The translations under genes and the position numbers were made by a program. DNA of 64,000 nt, from assembly GCF_014268745.2 (NCBI RefSeq), contig NZ_JABWRB020000001.1, positions 1,984,001-2,048,000 of the forward strand. The letters run 5' to 3'. The notes beneath the pieces were generated by a model. The model worked only from the letters and a program-made list of their open reading frames with translations. It was not told the DNA's origin and ran no database searches. The stretch is from Pseudomonas zanjanensis. Lineage in GTDB: Bacteria > Pseudomonadota > Gammaproteobacteria > Pseudomonadales > Pseudomonadaceae. Position 1 is the first letter of the stretch. Every line of letters begins with the position of its first letter. Below, piece after piece: positions 53,359-62,252 of the stretch.

Positions 53359-54285
53359 TCAATAACGTCGCTGGCGGTCAATCTGGCCGAGCATCGATTC
53401 GCCTCGTTGATGCCGACGGATATTGTCCAGCAGCACGCCAAAGGCACTTTCGGGTTGGGTCATCGCCGCGATATGCGGCGTCAGCAATATCTGCGGATGT
53501 TGCCAGAACGGGTGATCCGGTGCGGCCGGCTCCTGTTGCAAGACGTCGAGCACCGCGGCACTGAGCTGGCCGCTGGCCAACGCCTCAAGCAGATCTGCTT
53601 CTACCAGGTGCCCACCGCGGCCCATGTTGACCAGCGCCGCGCCCTGGGGCAGGTGTTGGAACATTTGACGGTTGAGAATCCCTTGGGTCTGCTCGGTCAA
53701 TGGCAAGACACAGATCACGATGTCGCATTGGCCGAGGAACGCCGGGAGTTGTTCGTCACCGGCAAAGCAATCCACGCCAACGATAGTGTGTTCGCTGCGT
53801 GCCCAGCCAGATAAGGCGAAACCAAAGGTCTTCAAGGTGGCCAGGATCTGCTGGGCCTGCATGCCAAGCCCCATGACACCGACCCGACGCTGGGCCGCCG
53901 GTTGCAGCAAGTGCGCCTGCCAGCACCGGGCGAGCTGTTGCTGACGATAACGAAGCATATCCCGGTGCAGGCTGAGCACGGCGAAACTGGCGTACTCGCA
54001 CATGCCCCGGGTGATGCCAGGATCGAGTAGACGCACCACCGGCAGGGGCATCGGCAGGCGATCAAGGTCAAGCTGGTCGACCCCGGCCGACAACGCAAAC
54101 AGCACTTCAAGGTTCGGCAACAGTGCTTCGAGGTCGTCCGGCGCCTGCCAAGCGGCGAGGTAGCGAATGTCCTTCGGATCGCCGATGTCCGGCCAGGCAC
54201 GCCATTCGATATCCGGCGCGTGCTCGGCGAACAGACGCTTCCATTGTTCGCCGCGTACCGGGTCGGCTTTATAAAGCAGGGCCAT
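53359..54285 (-). CDS. 2-hydroxyacid dehydrogenase, GhrA-like
   Basis: This 308-residue NAD(P)H-dependent enzyme of the glyoxylate/hydroxypyruvate reductase A type has a Rossmann loop VGVMGLGMQAQQI, the arginine of the catalytic set in NMGRGGH, the glutamate in DVLQQEPA and the histidine in LTPHIAA. It has the short GhrA form rather than the longer SerA form. It stands alone, with 238 bp downstream and 286 bp upstream free of genes. Reduction of glyoxylate or another small 2-oxoacid is the likely reaction. Confidence 0.88.
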   Translation of the reverse strand: MALLYKADPVRGEQWKRLFAEHAPDIEWRAWPDIGDPKDIRYLAAWQAPDDLEALLPNLEVLFALSAGVDQLDLDRLPMPLPVVRLLDPGITRGMCEYASFAVLSLHRDMLRYRQQQLARCWQAHLLQPAAQRRVGVMGLGMQAQQILATLKTFGFALSGWARSEHTIVGVDCFAGDEQLPAFLGQCDIVICVLPLTEQTQGILNRQMFQHLPQGAALVNMGRGGHLVEADLLEALASGQLSAAVLDVLQQEPAAPDHPFWQHPQILLTPHIAAMTQPESAFGVLLDNIRRHQRGESMLGQIDRQRRY

Positions 54286-54398
54286 GGGTCACTTCTCGTA
54301 AAGGATAGGGAATATCCAGCATGCCCGAGTGGTAAAGCAGGATGTATCAAAAGAGCCTGCGTAATCCGGCGACACTGCGTTGTATGGGGCGTTTGCCG

Positions 54399-54437
54399 GC
54401 AGATTCCATGGGGCTGGAGGCGGCTGAAGGAATCTGC
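54399..54437. other. Inverted repeat in a divergent intergenic region
   Basis: The arms gcagattcc (54399-54407) and ggaatctgc (54429-54437) match perfectly over 9 bp with a 21 bp spacer. The repeat lies between the divergent GhrA-like and GabT-like genes and could be an operator. No other feature is visible in the 54286-54571 gap. Confidence 0.45.
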
Positions 54438-54571
54438 TGTTTGCCAGGGTGAAAACAGTCGATCCGAATTTCCCAGAGGCTAAGTTCGGCTTAGACAATT
54501 GCGTCGAACGCTTAACCTGTGGAACACATCGCAACCGTTTCCCGGTTGCCTGGTTCACTGTGGGAGATGCC

Positions 54572-55864
54572 ATGAACAGTAAAGTCGAAGAAACCCCAAG
54601 CTTGCTCCGTCAACGCGATCAATTCGTGCCACGGGGTCTGGTCACCGCGCATCCGCTGGTCATCGACCGGGCCCGGGGTGCCGAGCTGTGGGACGTGGAC
54701 GGGGCGCGCTATCTGGACTTCGTCGGCGGCATTGGCGTCTTGAACATTGGCCACAATCACCCGAAGGTGGTCGCGGCGGTGCAGGCCCAACTGCAGAAGG
54801 TCAGCCATGCTTGCTTCCAGGTCGTGGCCTACAAACCCTACCTCGACCTGGTCAAGCGCCTGTGCGAGCTGGTGGGTGGCGAGCAAGCCTACAAGGCGGC
54901 GCTGTTCACGTCCGGCGCGGAGGCGGTGGAGAACGCGGTGAAGATCGCCCGCGCCCACACCAATCGTCCCGCCATCATTTCCTTCCGTGGCGGTTTCCAT
55001 GGGCGTACCTTGCTGGGTACGACGCTGACGGGCATGAGCCAGCCCTACAAGCAGAATTTCGGTCCCCTCGCGCCTGAGGTCTTCCATACTCCGTACCCGA
55101 ATGCCTACCGCGGTTTCAGCAGCGAAATGGCGTTGCAGGCCCTCAACGAATTGCTGGCGACCCAAGTCGCTCCGGATCGCGTTGCAGCGATCATCATCGA
55201 GCCGGTGCAGGGCGACGGCGGCTTCCTGTCCGCGCCGCCAGAGTTTCTCCAGGCGCTGCGGGCCCTGACCGAGCAACACGGCATCGTGCTCATCCTTGAT
55301 GAAATCCAGACCGGCTTCGGCCGTACCGGCAAATGGTTCGGTTTCCAGCACGCCGGGATTCAGCCGGACCTGGTCACCGTCGCCAAGAGCCTGGCAGGTG
55401 GTTTGCCCATCTCCGGCGTAGTGGGGCGTGCGCACATCATGGACGCGCCCTTGCCCGGTGGCCTCGGTGGTACCTATGGCGGTAACGCCTTGGCGTGTGC
55501 GGCGGCGTTGGCGGTGATCGAAGCTTACGAACAGGAGCAGCTGCTCGAGCGCGGCAAGGCATTGGGCGAGCGGCTGCGTCAGGGCCTGCTGCGCTTGCAG
55601 GCACGTCACCCACGTATCGGTGACGTACGCGGCACCGGCTTCATGCTCGCCATCGAATTGATCAAGGACGATGAGGCCCGCAGCCCCGACGCCGAACTCA
55701 CCCAGCAACTGATCGACCAGGCCAGGGTAGGCGGGCTGTTGGTGATCAAATGCGGGGTGTACCGCAATGTCCTGCGCTTCTTGGCTCCCTTGGTCACCGA
55801 AGAAAGCCAGATCGACGAAGCACTGAATATTCTTGAAGCAGCTTTGCTACGCGTGTTGGATTAA
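54572..55864 (+). CDS. gabT: 4-aminobutyrate aminotransferase family, GabT-like
   Basis: This 430-residue PLP-dependent class III aminotransferase has GGIGVLNIGHNHP, LFTSGAEAVENAVKIAR, the ILDEIQTGFGRTG segment with the PLP-contacting Asp, and TVAKSLAGGLPISG with the Schiff-base lysine. The ATG at 54572 has GGGAG about 5 bp upstream and gives the usual GabT N-terminus. It should convert GABA or a similar omega-amino acid to the semialdehyde, feeding the GabD-like enzyme at 48.5 kb. A HAD gene and an Lrp-type regulator follow on the same strand. Confidence 0.9.
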   Translation: MNSKVEETPSLLRQRDQFVPRGLVTAHPLVIDRARGAELWDVDGARYLDFVGGIGVLNIGHNHPKVVAAVQAQLQKVSHACFQVVAYKPYLDLVKRLCELVGGEQAYKAALFTSGAEAVENAVKIARAHTNRPAIISFRGGFHGRTLLGTTLTGMSQPYKQNFGPLAPEVFHTPYPNAYRGFSSEMALQALNELLATQVAPDRVAAIIIEPVQGDGGFLSAPPEFLQALRALTEQHGIVLILDEIQTGFGRTGKWFGFQHAGIQPDLVTVAKSLAGGLPISGVVGRAHIMDAPLPGGLGGTYGGNALACAAALAVIEAYEQEQLLERGKALGERLRQGLLRLQARHPRIGDVRGTGFMLAIELIKDDEARSPDAELTQQLIDQARVGGLLVIKCGVYRNVLRFLAPLVTEESQIDEALNILEAALLRVLD

Positions 55865-55953
55865 TCTCAGGTCTCGGTCGGCACCTGTAACGAGGTGCTG
55901 ACCGAGGGCATTTAGCGCAGATGGATTGATGAATGCATCATGGGAGGCGACAC

Positions 55954-56610
55954 ATGCACCTGACTGAATATCGCGCGCTGCTGATCGATTGCGACGAAGT
56001 CCTGGTCGATAGGGACTCCGGTGTCTGGACGGCCCTGCAACCCGTGCTCGACAACCACCCGGGCACGCCAGACAGGGACGCGGTGTTGGCGGAATTCGAC
56101 GCGGCGGTGCGCGGGCTTTATCCGCGTTTCTCCGAACTCGGCTTCAGTGGTTTGTTGTGCTTTGCCCATCGTCAACTGGCAGAGCGCCTGGGGCTCAAGG
56201 TCAGTTGGGAGGAGGGCATGAGCTTTGCCCGTTCGGCAGGCAACTGGTCGCTGTTCGAGGACGCGCCCGGCGCGATGTTGTACCTGCGCAAATTCTATCG
56301 GTTGCTGGTGTACTGCGACCGCGATGCCGAGGATCGCGACCCGCTCTGCGAGCGTTTGGGAATCCCTCCCGAGGACCTGCATTCCCGGGCTAACAATCCT
56401 TTGGAAGATGAGGCATGGCTGCAGGCGAACGCGCTCAAGCCAGAAAACATCATGCAAGTGTCCAGGCCACCTGCACAAGCGCCAAAGTCAGCGGGCCTGT
56501 GCCTGATCCGCCGTGGCCATGAGCCTGATAATCAAGAATATTCTGCCGATTTCTACATCACCAGCATGGCCGACCTGGTCGCTCAGCATCAGCTATCTTT
56601 GCGCCGTTGA
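55954..56610 (+). CDS. HAD-superfamily hydrolase-like protein
   Basis: This is a 218-residue protein. Its N-terminal LLIDCDEVLVDRDSG resembles HAD motif I (DxDxx), with Asp residues in the positions of the nucleophile and acid. The central part (FYRLLVYCDRD) would hold motif II, but the usual Ser/Thr is replaced by Cys, and motif III is not obvious. It may therefore be a divergent or inactive member. I chose the ATG at 55954 (GGAGG 6 bp upstream). The gene lies 89 bp after the aminotransferase gene, mirroring the pairing of a HAD gene with an amine-oxidising gene at 39.8 kb. Confidence 0.75.
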   Translation: MHLTEYRALLIDCDEVLVDRDSGVWTALQPVLDNHPGTPDRDAVLAEFDAAVRGLYPRFSELGFSGLLCFAHRQLAERLGLKVSWEEGMSFARSAGNWSLFEDAPGAMLYLRKFYRLLVYCDRDAEDRDPLCERLGIPPEDLHSRANNPLEDEAWLQANALKPENIMQVSRPPAQAPKSAGLCLIRRGHEPDNQEYSADFYITSMADLVAQHQLSLRR

Positions 56611-56656
56611 ATTTGCTAAAACCACTGTCAACCTGAAGACAACCGAGGGGTACACG

Positions 56657-57145
56657 ATGGAAGGTTTAATAAAACTAGACCGAATTGATATCAGTATCCT
56701 TGTTGAACTTCAAAAGGACGGTCGAATGACCAACGTCAGTCTCGCCGATGCCGTGGGGCTGTCATCCAGCCCATGCCTGCAGCGCGTCAAGCGGCTTGAG
56801 TCGGCGGGTTATATTTCCGGCTACAGGGCTCATCTCAACCTGGCCAAGATCACTGACTCGGTCACGGTCTTCACTGAAATCACGCTGAGCGACCACAAGC
56901 GCGAGGACTTCGCCAAGTTCGAATCCAATATCCGCTTGGTCGATGAAGTACTGGAGTGCCATTTGATCAGCGGCGGCTACGACTACCTCGTGCGTTTCAT
57001 GACCTGCAGCATCCAGCATTATCAGGAAGTCATCGAAGGGTTGCTGGACAAGAACATCGGCATTTCCAAGTACTTCAGCTACATCGTCATCAAGTCCCCG
57101 GTGCTAAAGGATGGGGTGCCGTTGCGTAGGTTGTTGCGTCACTGA
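56657..57145 (+). CDS. Lrp/AsnC-family transcriptional regulator
   Basis: This 162-residue protein has an N-terminal HTH (LDRIDISILVELQKDGRMTNVSLADAVGLSSSPCLQRVKRLE) and a C-terminal RAM-type sensing domain (ECHLISGGYDYLVRFM). Both are in the normal Lrp/AsnC layout. The ATG at 56657 has GAGGGG about 6 bp upstream. It lies 46 bp after the HAD gene, so it may regulate the aminotransferase unit in response to an amino acid. An AT-rich region with two inverted repeats follows it. Confidence 0.92.
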   Translation: MEGLIKLDRIDISILVELQKDGRMTNVSLADAVGLSSSPCLQRVKRLESAGYISGYRAHLNLAKITDSVTVFTEITLSDHKREDFAKFESNIRLVDEVLECHLISGGYDYLVRFMTCSIQHYQEVIEGLLDKNIGISKYFSYIVIKSPVLKDGVPLRRLLRH

Positions 57146-57181
57146 TGGATTCTGGCGGCAAACCGAGCTTTTGGACTGCTC

Positions 57182-57208
57182 ACAAGCAACAAAAAAATTT
57201 GTGCTTGT
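57182..57208. other. Inverted repeat with A/T-rich centre
   Basis: The arms acaagca and tgcttgt are perfect over 7 bp around an A-rich centre (acaaaaaaatttg). It lies 37 bp after the Lrp gene and could be its terminator or an operator for the next gene. Confidence 0.45.
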
Positions 57209-57227
57209 AGAAAATATATATTGATTT

Positions 57228-57269
57228 TTCTTAGGCGTGCGCGGCCTTAGCATAAATATGGCCTAAGAA
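57228..57269. promoter_or_regulatory. Perfect inverted repeat ahead of the VOC gene
   Basis: The arms ttcttaggc (57228-57236) and gcctaagaa (57261-57269) match over 9 bp. A third partial copy, gccttag, lies between them. The flanking sequence tgtagaaaatatatattg is AT-rich and promoter-like. The site is 65 bp before the VOC start and is a fair candidate operator. Confidence 0.5.
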
Positions 57270-57333
57270 GCCCGGCAGACAGCGAACCCGTTGTCCGTTT
57301 GGAAATCAATAAAAATTGCAGCCCGGAGTCCCG

Positions 57334-57759
57334 ATGAGTCTTTCTCCTTTCCACCTCGCAATCCCCGTGTATGACCTGGCCGCCGCACGCACATTCTACG
57401 GTGAAGTGTTTGGTCTTTCCGAAGGGCGCTCCAGCACCCAGTGGGTCGACTTCGATTTCTACGGCCATCAATTGGTCATCCATGAGCACCCTAAAACCGC
57501 TTCTCAAGAAAGTGTGCATAGCAACCCCGTAGACGGTCACGACGTACCGGTGCCTCATTTCGGGATCATTCTGGAATGGGCACAATGGGAAGCGCTGGCC
57601 GAGCGCTTGAGAACCTTCGATACCAAGTTCGTCATTGAACCCTACATCCGATTCAAAGGGCAGGTGGGGGAACAGGCCACCATGTTCTTGTTCGACCCCT
57701 GTGGTAATGCACTTGAGTTCAAAGCCTTCAAGGATATGAGTCAGCTCTTCGCAAAATAA
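57334..57759 (+). CDS. VOC-family protein, predicted extradiol-dioxygenase-like
   Basis: This 141-residue single-domain VOC protein has [23 protein letters not shown] at the start (first His ligand), [16 protein letters not shown], and [13 protein letters not shown] at the end with the final Glu. This resembles the small family described as predicted dioxygenases of the extradiol type. The ATG at 57334 has GGAG about 5 bp upstream. It is convergent with the LysR gene, only 2 bp between stops. Its substrate is unknown. Confidence 0.82.
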   Translation: MSLSPFHLAIPVYDLAAARTFYGEVFGLSEGRSSTQWVDFDFYGHQLVIHEHPKTASQESVHSNPVDGHDVPVPHFGIILEWAQWEALAERLRTFDTKFVIEPYIRFKGQVGEQATMFLFDPCGNALEFKAFKDMSQLFAK

Positions 57760-57761
57760 AT

Positions 57762-58637
57762 CTACGGCTTTTTCAGAACCTGCTCGGTAATCAGCTGAAT
57801 CAATAACTTTACCGGCTCGGTGAGGCTGCGGCGTGCACGATGAACCAGGCCAATATCGCGATGAAAGGTGCGCTGATTCAGGTCGATGGGGCGCACCCCG
57901 GCAGGCCATTCATGGTGGGGTGTGGTTTCCGGCACCAAGGCCACGCCGACTCCGTTTGCCACGAGCTTGATGATCGCATCCAGCTCATCGAGCTCGCAGA
58001 CTTCATGCAATGGAATATGGGTTTCTCGCAAAAAGCGATCAACTTGGCGCCCGCCGAAAGATGAACGGTCGTACCGAATGAAAGACTGGCTTGATAACAA
58101 CTCCGCCCAGTCGTCCCCCGGCATATCGGCAGGCACGATCAAGCGGTACGGTTCACGGGCCAATGTTGTCCAGCGCAGATCACTCTGCAGTGAGAAAGGC
58201 GGGCGGATGATCGCGGCCATGTCGATTTCACCTGAATCGACCTGGTTCACCAGTTCCATCGAAAGACCGGGGACCACTCGCGTCCTGCACTGCGGGGAGC
58301 GTTGGTGGAATTGCGCGAGCGCTTGCGGCAAGAAGGAGCGTTGAACGGAGGCAATTGCACCCAGGGTGATCAACACATCGGCCGGAAGGCCCACCGATGT
58401 TGTCCCCAGGCTCTGGAACTGGCGCACCAATTCCTGGCCCTGCAACAGAACTTGATGCCCCATGCGGTTCAGCTGGGCGGAGCGTCCCTTACGGTCGAAC
58501 AATTCAACTCCGAGCTCCGCTTCAAGCCGTTGCATCTGCGCGCTGACAGCGGCTTGGGTAAGCCCAATCTTGTTGCCCGCCGCAGCAAAAGTGCCTTCTC
58601 TTGCCACCGCTATAAGTGTTTTCAGTTCTTTGATCAT
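57762..58637 (-). CDS. LysR-family transcriptional regulator
   Basis: This 291-residue regulator has an N-terminal winged HTH (LKTLIAVAREGTFAAAGNKIGLTQAAVSAQMQRLE, ELFDRKGR) and a LysR substrate-binding domain with LITLGAIASV and VANGVGVALVPE. Its ATG is at 58637 with an AT-rich upstream region. It ends next to the VOC gene and starts about 200 bp from the end of the SDR gene, which is on the same strand. Its target is not evident; the AT-rich region at 57.2 kb or its own promoter are candidates. Confidence 0.93.
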   Translation of the reverse strand: MIKELKTLIAVAREGTFAAAGNKIGLTQAAVSAQMQRLEAELGVELFDRKGRSAQLNRMGHQVLLQGQELVRQFQSLGTTSVGLPADVLITLGAIASVQRSFLPQALAQFHQRSPQCRTRVVPGLSMELVNQVDSGEIDMAAIIRPPFSLQSDLRWTTLAREPYRLIVPADMPGDDWAELLSSQSFIRYDRSSFGGRQVDRFLRETHIPLHEVCELDELDAIIKLVANGVGVALVPETTPHHEWPAGVRPIDLNQRTFHRDIGLVHRARRSLTEPVKLLIQLITEQVLKKP

Positions 58638-58722
58638 TCGAAAATAATAATGTTGTTTCGATGGGAGACATATTTATTTTTTTTACGTTTGCAGTGCGAC
58701 TCAATGCGTTGGTGATCAGGCT

Positions 58723-58739
58723 CCCCCGTACCGTGGGGG
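58723..58739. terminator. Short GC hairpin downstream of the SDR gene
   Basis: The arms ccccc and ggggg flank gtaccgt, about 100 bp beyond the SDR stop in the direction of its transcription. There is no clear T-run, so terminator function is uncertain. Nothing else is visible in the 58638-58838 gap. Confidence 0.35.
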
Positions 58740-58838
58740 CATGATATTTTGCCCAGGCCACGACAGCCCGTTCGTGAGCGGCTGCTCGGGCTGGCCTGTT
58801 GCTTGATCCCTGTCTACACCATTGGCGAGGGTTTCGAT

Positions 58839-59573
58839 TCAGATGGCAGTGGTCAGATATCCACCATCGACCGGTAGTACCACCCCATTCACAAATGACG
58901 CGGCATCGGAAGCCAGAAAGGCAATCACCTTGGCGACCTCTTCAGCACTGCCAAAACGTTTCATGGGCGTGCGGGACAACAGGCGGTCAATCCTCGGTTG
59001 ATCATCGATTTTCGCCAACAGCGGGGTGGTGATCCACCCCGGCGCCACGGCATTCACACGAATATTATCGGGGGCGTAGGCCTCGGCCAGAGACTTGGTA
59101 ATCTGCACGATTGCCCCCTTCGCCGCTGAATAGGCCACGAGCTTGCCGCCGCCGAAATAGGAAAACATCGACGCGATGTTAATGATCGATCCGCCTTGCT
59201 TCGCCATTAGCGGGTACGCGAGGCTGATGAGCCGGTAGACGGCGTTGAGCTGAACCGACAACACTTGGTTGAAGGCCTCCCACTCCATCTCCTTTTCGCC
59301 CAGCGTTCCCCCAGCGGCAGGTACCAGAATGTCGAGGCGGTCGAGGTTTTGGATAACGCTTTTGAGCGCGTCATCGTCGGTGACGTTAACCTCTCGTAGA
59401 TCAAGCTGGACCCCGTCGGCGACGACGGTGGCATCGGAGCCCAGGCCAATCGCTACGACTCTGGCGCCGTGCCGTGCCAGATACTCGGCGGTTGCCTGGC
59501 CGATTCCCGAGGTCCCGCCGCTGACGAGCGCGACCTTGCCTTCAAACAGATTGCTCATGAACATAGTCGTCAT
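58839..59573 (-). CDS. Short-chain dehydrogenase/reductase (SDR)
   Basis: This 244-residue classical SDR has the cofactor loop VSGGTSGIGQATAEYL (TGxxxGxG variant with Ser), the AAGGTL segment replacing NNAG, catalytic Ser in INIASMFSYFG, and the YSAAKGAI motif with the catalytic Tyr and Lys. The C-terminus DGGYLTTAI is typical. Three in-frame ATG codons (59573, 59564, 59558) are possible starts; AGAGG lies 2 bp before the first and 11 bp before the second. It is the last gene of a leftward catabolic unit with a porin, an MFS transporter and a cupin protein. Confidence 0.92.
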   Translation of the reverse strand: MTTMFMSNLFEGKVALVSGGTSGIGQATAEYLARHGARVVAIGLGSDATVVADGVQLDLREVNVTDDDALKSVIQNLDRLDILVPAAGGTLGEKEMEWEAFNQVLSVQLNAVYRLISLAYPLMAKQGGSIINIASMFSYFGGGKLVAYSAAKGAIVQITKSLAEAYAPDNIRVNAVAPGWITTPLLAKIDDQPRIDRLLSRTPMKRFGSAEEVAKVIAFLASDAASFVNGVVLPVDGGYLTTAI

Positions 59574-59614
59574 TGCCTCTTAAGGTCAGTAAAAACGTTG
59601 CTGTTGTGATGCGC

Positions 59615-60883
59615 TCATAGGCCCAGCGCGGAGCCCACGTCTAACATCAGTTGCAGGCCAACCACAAAACCGTTGTTGCTCAATTGCGTCGCGCCCGGGT
59701 TGTAGTAGTTGTCCGGGTTGATCACGTACTGGATGCTGGGTTCGATAGCGAAATGGCGGGTCAAGGCGAAATGGCCGTTGGCTTCCAGTGCGTAGACGTT
59801 GCGTTCGCCCAGTTCGGGGTCCCCACCGGCTGCTACGCGCAGGCGCTGTTGGGACTGCAACTGGTGAGAGCTGACTTGCAGGTAGCTGGTCTTGAAGTTG
59901 AGCTTGTCCTGGGCTCGATCAAAAGGCGCCAGGTAGGTGAGCCCGGCTTCAGCGAAGTGGTTGAAGGGTTGTTTATCGTCTGCAGTCGTCGACAGCGAGC
60001 CGAAGACCTGCATTCCCTGTTGCCCACTGCGCCACAACGTTTGGCGAAACTTGAAGAAGCCTCCGGCGGTGCCGTGCTCGCTGGTGCCGGTTAACGGATC
60101 GACCTGCTTGGACGAGTTGAAGTAGGCGTTGAGTTCGTACTGGGTGGTGTCGTCGCCGGGCTTGCTGCCAATCCCCATCAGGAAACTCGTGCCGCTCGCA
60201 TCGTTGGTGCTGAAGTCCAGGCCTTTACGCTCTTTCAGGTAATCCACCGGATTGGATTCGAACGCCCCGGCATGCACATAGAGGCCAGGGTTCACTTGGT
60301 ACTTCAAGTAACCGCCCCAGGCGCCGAAGGGCGGCGGCAGCATACCGCTTGATGCGTCCAGGATCGGATCGTTGCAGGTGACGGTGTTTTCACAGTTATA
60401 GATGTAGAAATACCGCCGGCCATTCGTACGTCCGATGTGCATATCGAGTTGGTCGTCGAGTGCTTTCTGTTCGAACGTCAGGACACTCAACTGGTTGCTG
60501 GCGATATCGTTGTGCAAAGGAGCCCCGGCAAAATAACTGCCTGCGGCGCCTTGCCAGTTACCCGCGGTGGGTTGGCCGGTGCCTTTGTCGAGGATGAATA
60601 CCGTTTGTTCGAAGTGCAGGGCTGCACCGTCGAGACCGCCGAGTGTGGCCAGATTGATGTCCGCCCCGATGTAAAGATCACCGCTGTTACCGAAGCTGTA
60701 GGGACGAGGCCCGGTATCAAGGTTTTTCATGGCCAGACTGGTGAATTGCACATGGGGCTCGATGCCGTAGCCGGCCAATTGTTCGCCCAACTCAGCCAAC
60801 GGACCTTCACGGTCTTGTGCCCAAACATGGGAATAGGTAAACGCCAGGAACAAAAACGCGGACAAACGAATGATCGGGTTCAT
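59615..60883 (-). CDS. OprB-like outer-membrane porin
   Basis: This 422-residue protein has a clear signal peptide (LSAFLFLAFTYSHVWAQ) and a beta-barrel pattern of the carbohydrate-selective OprB family, with GNSGDLYIGADINLATLGG near the start and alternating aromatic strands to the end (VVGLQLMLDVGSALGL). The ATG at 60883 gives the signal peptide; the longer frame has no sense as a leader. It lies between the SDR and the MFS transporter genes and should let the substrate of this pathway through the outer membrane. The ligand need not be a sugar. Confidence 0.83.
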   Translation of the reverse strand: MNPIIRLSAFLFLAFTYSHVWAQDREGPLAELGEQLAGYGIEPHVQFTSLAMKNLDTGPRPYSFGNSGDLYIGADINLATLGGLDGAALHFEQTVFILDKGTGQPTAGNWQGAAGSYFAGAPLHNDIASNQLSVLTFEQKALDDQLDMHIGRTNGRRYFYIYNCENTVTCNDPILDASSGMLPPPFGAWGGYLKYQVNPGLYVHAGAFESNPVDYLKERKGLDFSTNDASGTSFLMGIGSKPGDDTTQYELNAYFNSSKQVDPLTGTSEHGTAGGFFKFRQTLWRSGQQGMQVFGSLSTTADDKQPFNHFAEAGLTYLAPFDRAQDKLNFKTSYLQVSSHQLQSQQRLRVAAGGDPELGERNVYALEANGHFALTRHFAIEPSIQYVINPDNYYNPGATQLSNNGFVVGLQLMLDVGSALGL

Positions 60884-60980
60884 GGTCAGGAACTCATTTT
60901 TATTGTTGTTGTGATGAGCAGACGCAGCGGTGTGGTGTCGGTGATGAGCCTCGATCACCGCGGCTTCCGTTGTTGAGTGT

Positions 60981-62231
60981 TCACAGCGAATGTCCCGGGG
61001 CCGGTGAGCGCACGCGTGATCGGCGCTCGAGTACGGCGGGCGCCGTTTCCTTGAGCAGCAGGGACAAGCCCGACGCGAGCAAGGCACCGCCGCAGGAGAT
61101 CCACATGACAATCGACAGACCGAATTGATCGGCGGCAAATCCGGCGACGGTAGGCGCCACGAAACCGCCCACCAACTCGCCAACGCCCATGATCATGCCC
61201 AGTGCGGTGGCCATCACTTCTCGCGGGACTGTTTCGGCCGGAATGGTGGACATGAAGAGTGTGAAGCAGCCAAGCCCGGTGAAGGTGAGCACCATTAAAA
61301 CGCCGAGCACCATGGGCGAAGGAGCGAACAGCAGCGCTATCGGGCAACACGCGGCGATCAGCGAAAACAGCACCAGGGTCGGGCGTCGACCGATTCGGTC
61401 GGAAATGCTCGGCACGACAAATCCCCACATGACCCAGGCAGCGCCCAGGCAACTCATGATCGTGCCCATGCTCGGCGCGCTATAGCCGCGGACACTGACG
61501 AGAAACGTCGGCGTGAAAGAGATCAAGATGACGAACCACGTCAGAAATACGCAACTGATCAACGTGCACAGCACGATGTTGCGGCTTTTAAGCAACGCCA
61601 GACGATGCCCCGTGGATTTGGCGCTGCTCACTGGCGCTGGGCGTGGTTCATCCTGACGCACGTAACGCCAGATCAGCCAGGCGATGAGCAGGCCAGGCAG
61701 CAGCGACACAATGAAGGCATGCCGCCAACCATAGGCCTCGGCCAAAGCGATCAGGACCGGAGGGCCAATCACCGCCCCCAACAGGCCTGCCGCCGACCCT
61801 TGTAGCAAGCCCATGTTCAGGCCCCGTCGATGTGGCGACGATGCTTCGACCATCATCGATTGGGACAACGGCAGGATGGGCCCTTCGGCCAATCCCATGA
61901 TGCCGCGAAACAGCAACAGACTGAGGAAACCTGAAACCAGCCCGGAAAGGGCTGAGCACAGGGAGAACAGGATGACCGCCACAATCAGCAGCGGTTTGCG
62001 CACACCCCGACGGTCTGACCAGGCACCCACCAGCGTGCCGGAAATCGCCCAGGCCAATGCCAGCACCGAAGACAACATGCCGAGGTGGCTGTTGCTCAGT
62101 TGGAGTTCATCGGCCATGAACGGAAACAGAAAGGACAGGGCCAGACGGTCGAAGAACACAAAACCGAACGTCAGGAACAGCACGCAGAGCAGGGTATTTT
62201 CATAACTGGCTTTATTATTGTTGTGAGCCAT
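60981..62231 (-). CDS. MFS transporter, probable organic-acid or aromatic uptake
   Basis: This 416-residue inner-membrane protein has about twelve hydrophobic helices and the MFS loop motif between helices 2 and 3 (GAWSDRRGVRKP). An equivalent loop appears in the second half (SDRIGRRP). The ATG at 62231 has GGAGA 7 bp upstream. It lies 97 bp upstream of the porin gene and 21 bp downstream of the cupin gene, so it shares their transcript. The layout resembles anion:cation symporters that bring in aromatic or sugar acids. Confidence 0.9.
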   Translation of the reverse strand: MAHNNNKASYENTLLCVLFLTFGFVFFDRLALSFLFPFMADELQLSNSHLGMLSSVLALAWAISGTLVGAWSDRRGVRKPLLIVAVILFSLCSALSGLVSGFLSLLLFRGIMGLAEGPILPLSQSMMVEASSPHRRGLNMGLLQGSAAGLLGAVIGPPVLIALAEAYGWRHAFIVSLLPGLLIAWLIWRYVRQDEPRPAPVSSAKSTGHRLALLKSRNIVLCTLISCVFLTWFVILISFTPTFLVSVRGYSAPSMGTIMSCLGAAWVMWGFVVPSISDRIGRRPTLVLFSLIAACCPIALLFAPSPMVLGVLMVLTFTGLGCFTLFMSTIPAETVPREVMATALGMIMGVGELVGGFVAPTVAGFAADQFGLSIVMWISCGGALLASGLSLLLKETAPAVLERRSRVRSPAPGHSL

Positions 62232-62252
62232 GGTGGTTCTCCGTAGCACGGG

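Noticed and set aside
57247..57909. 220-codon minus-strand frame over the VOC gene
   Set aside because: It is antisense to a VOC protein with recognisable motifs and overlaps the end of the LysR gene.
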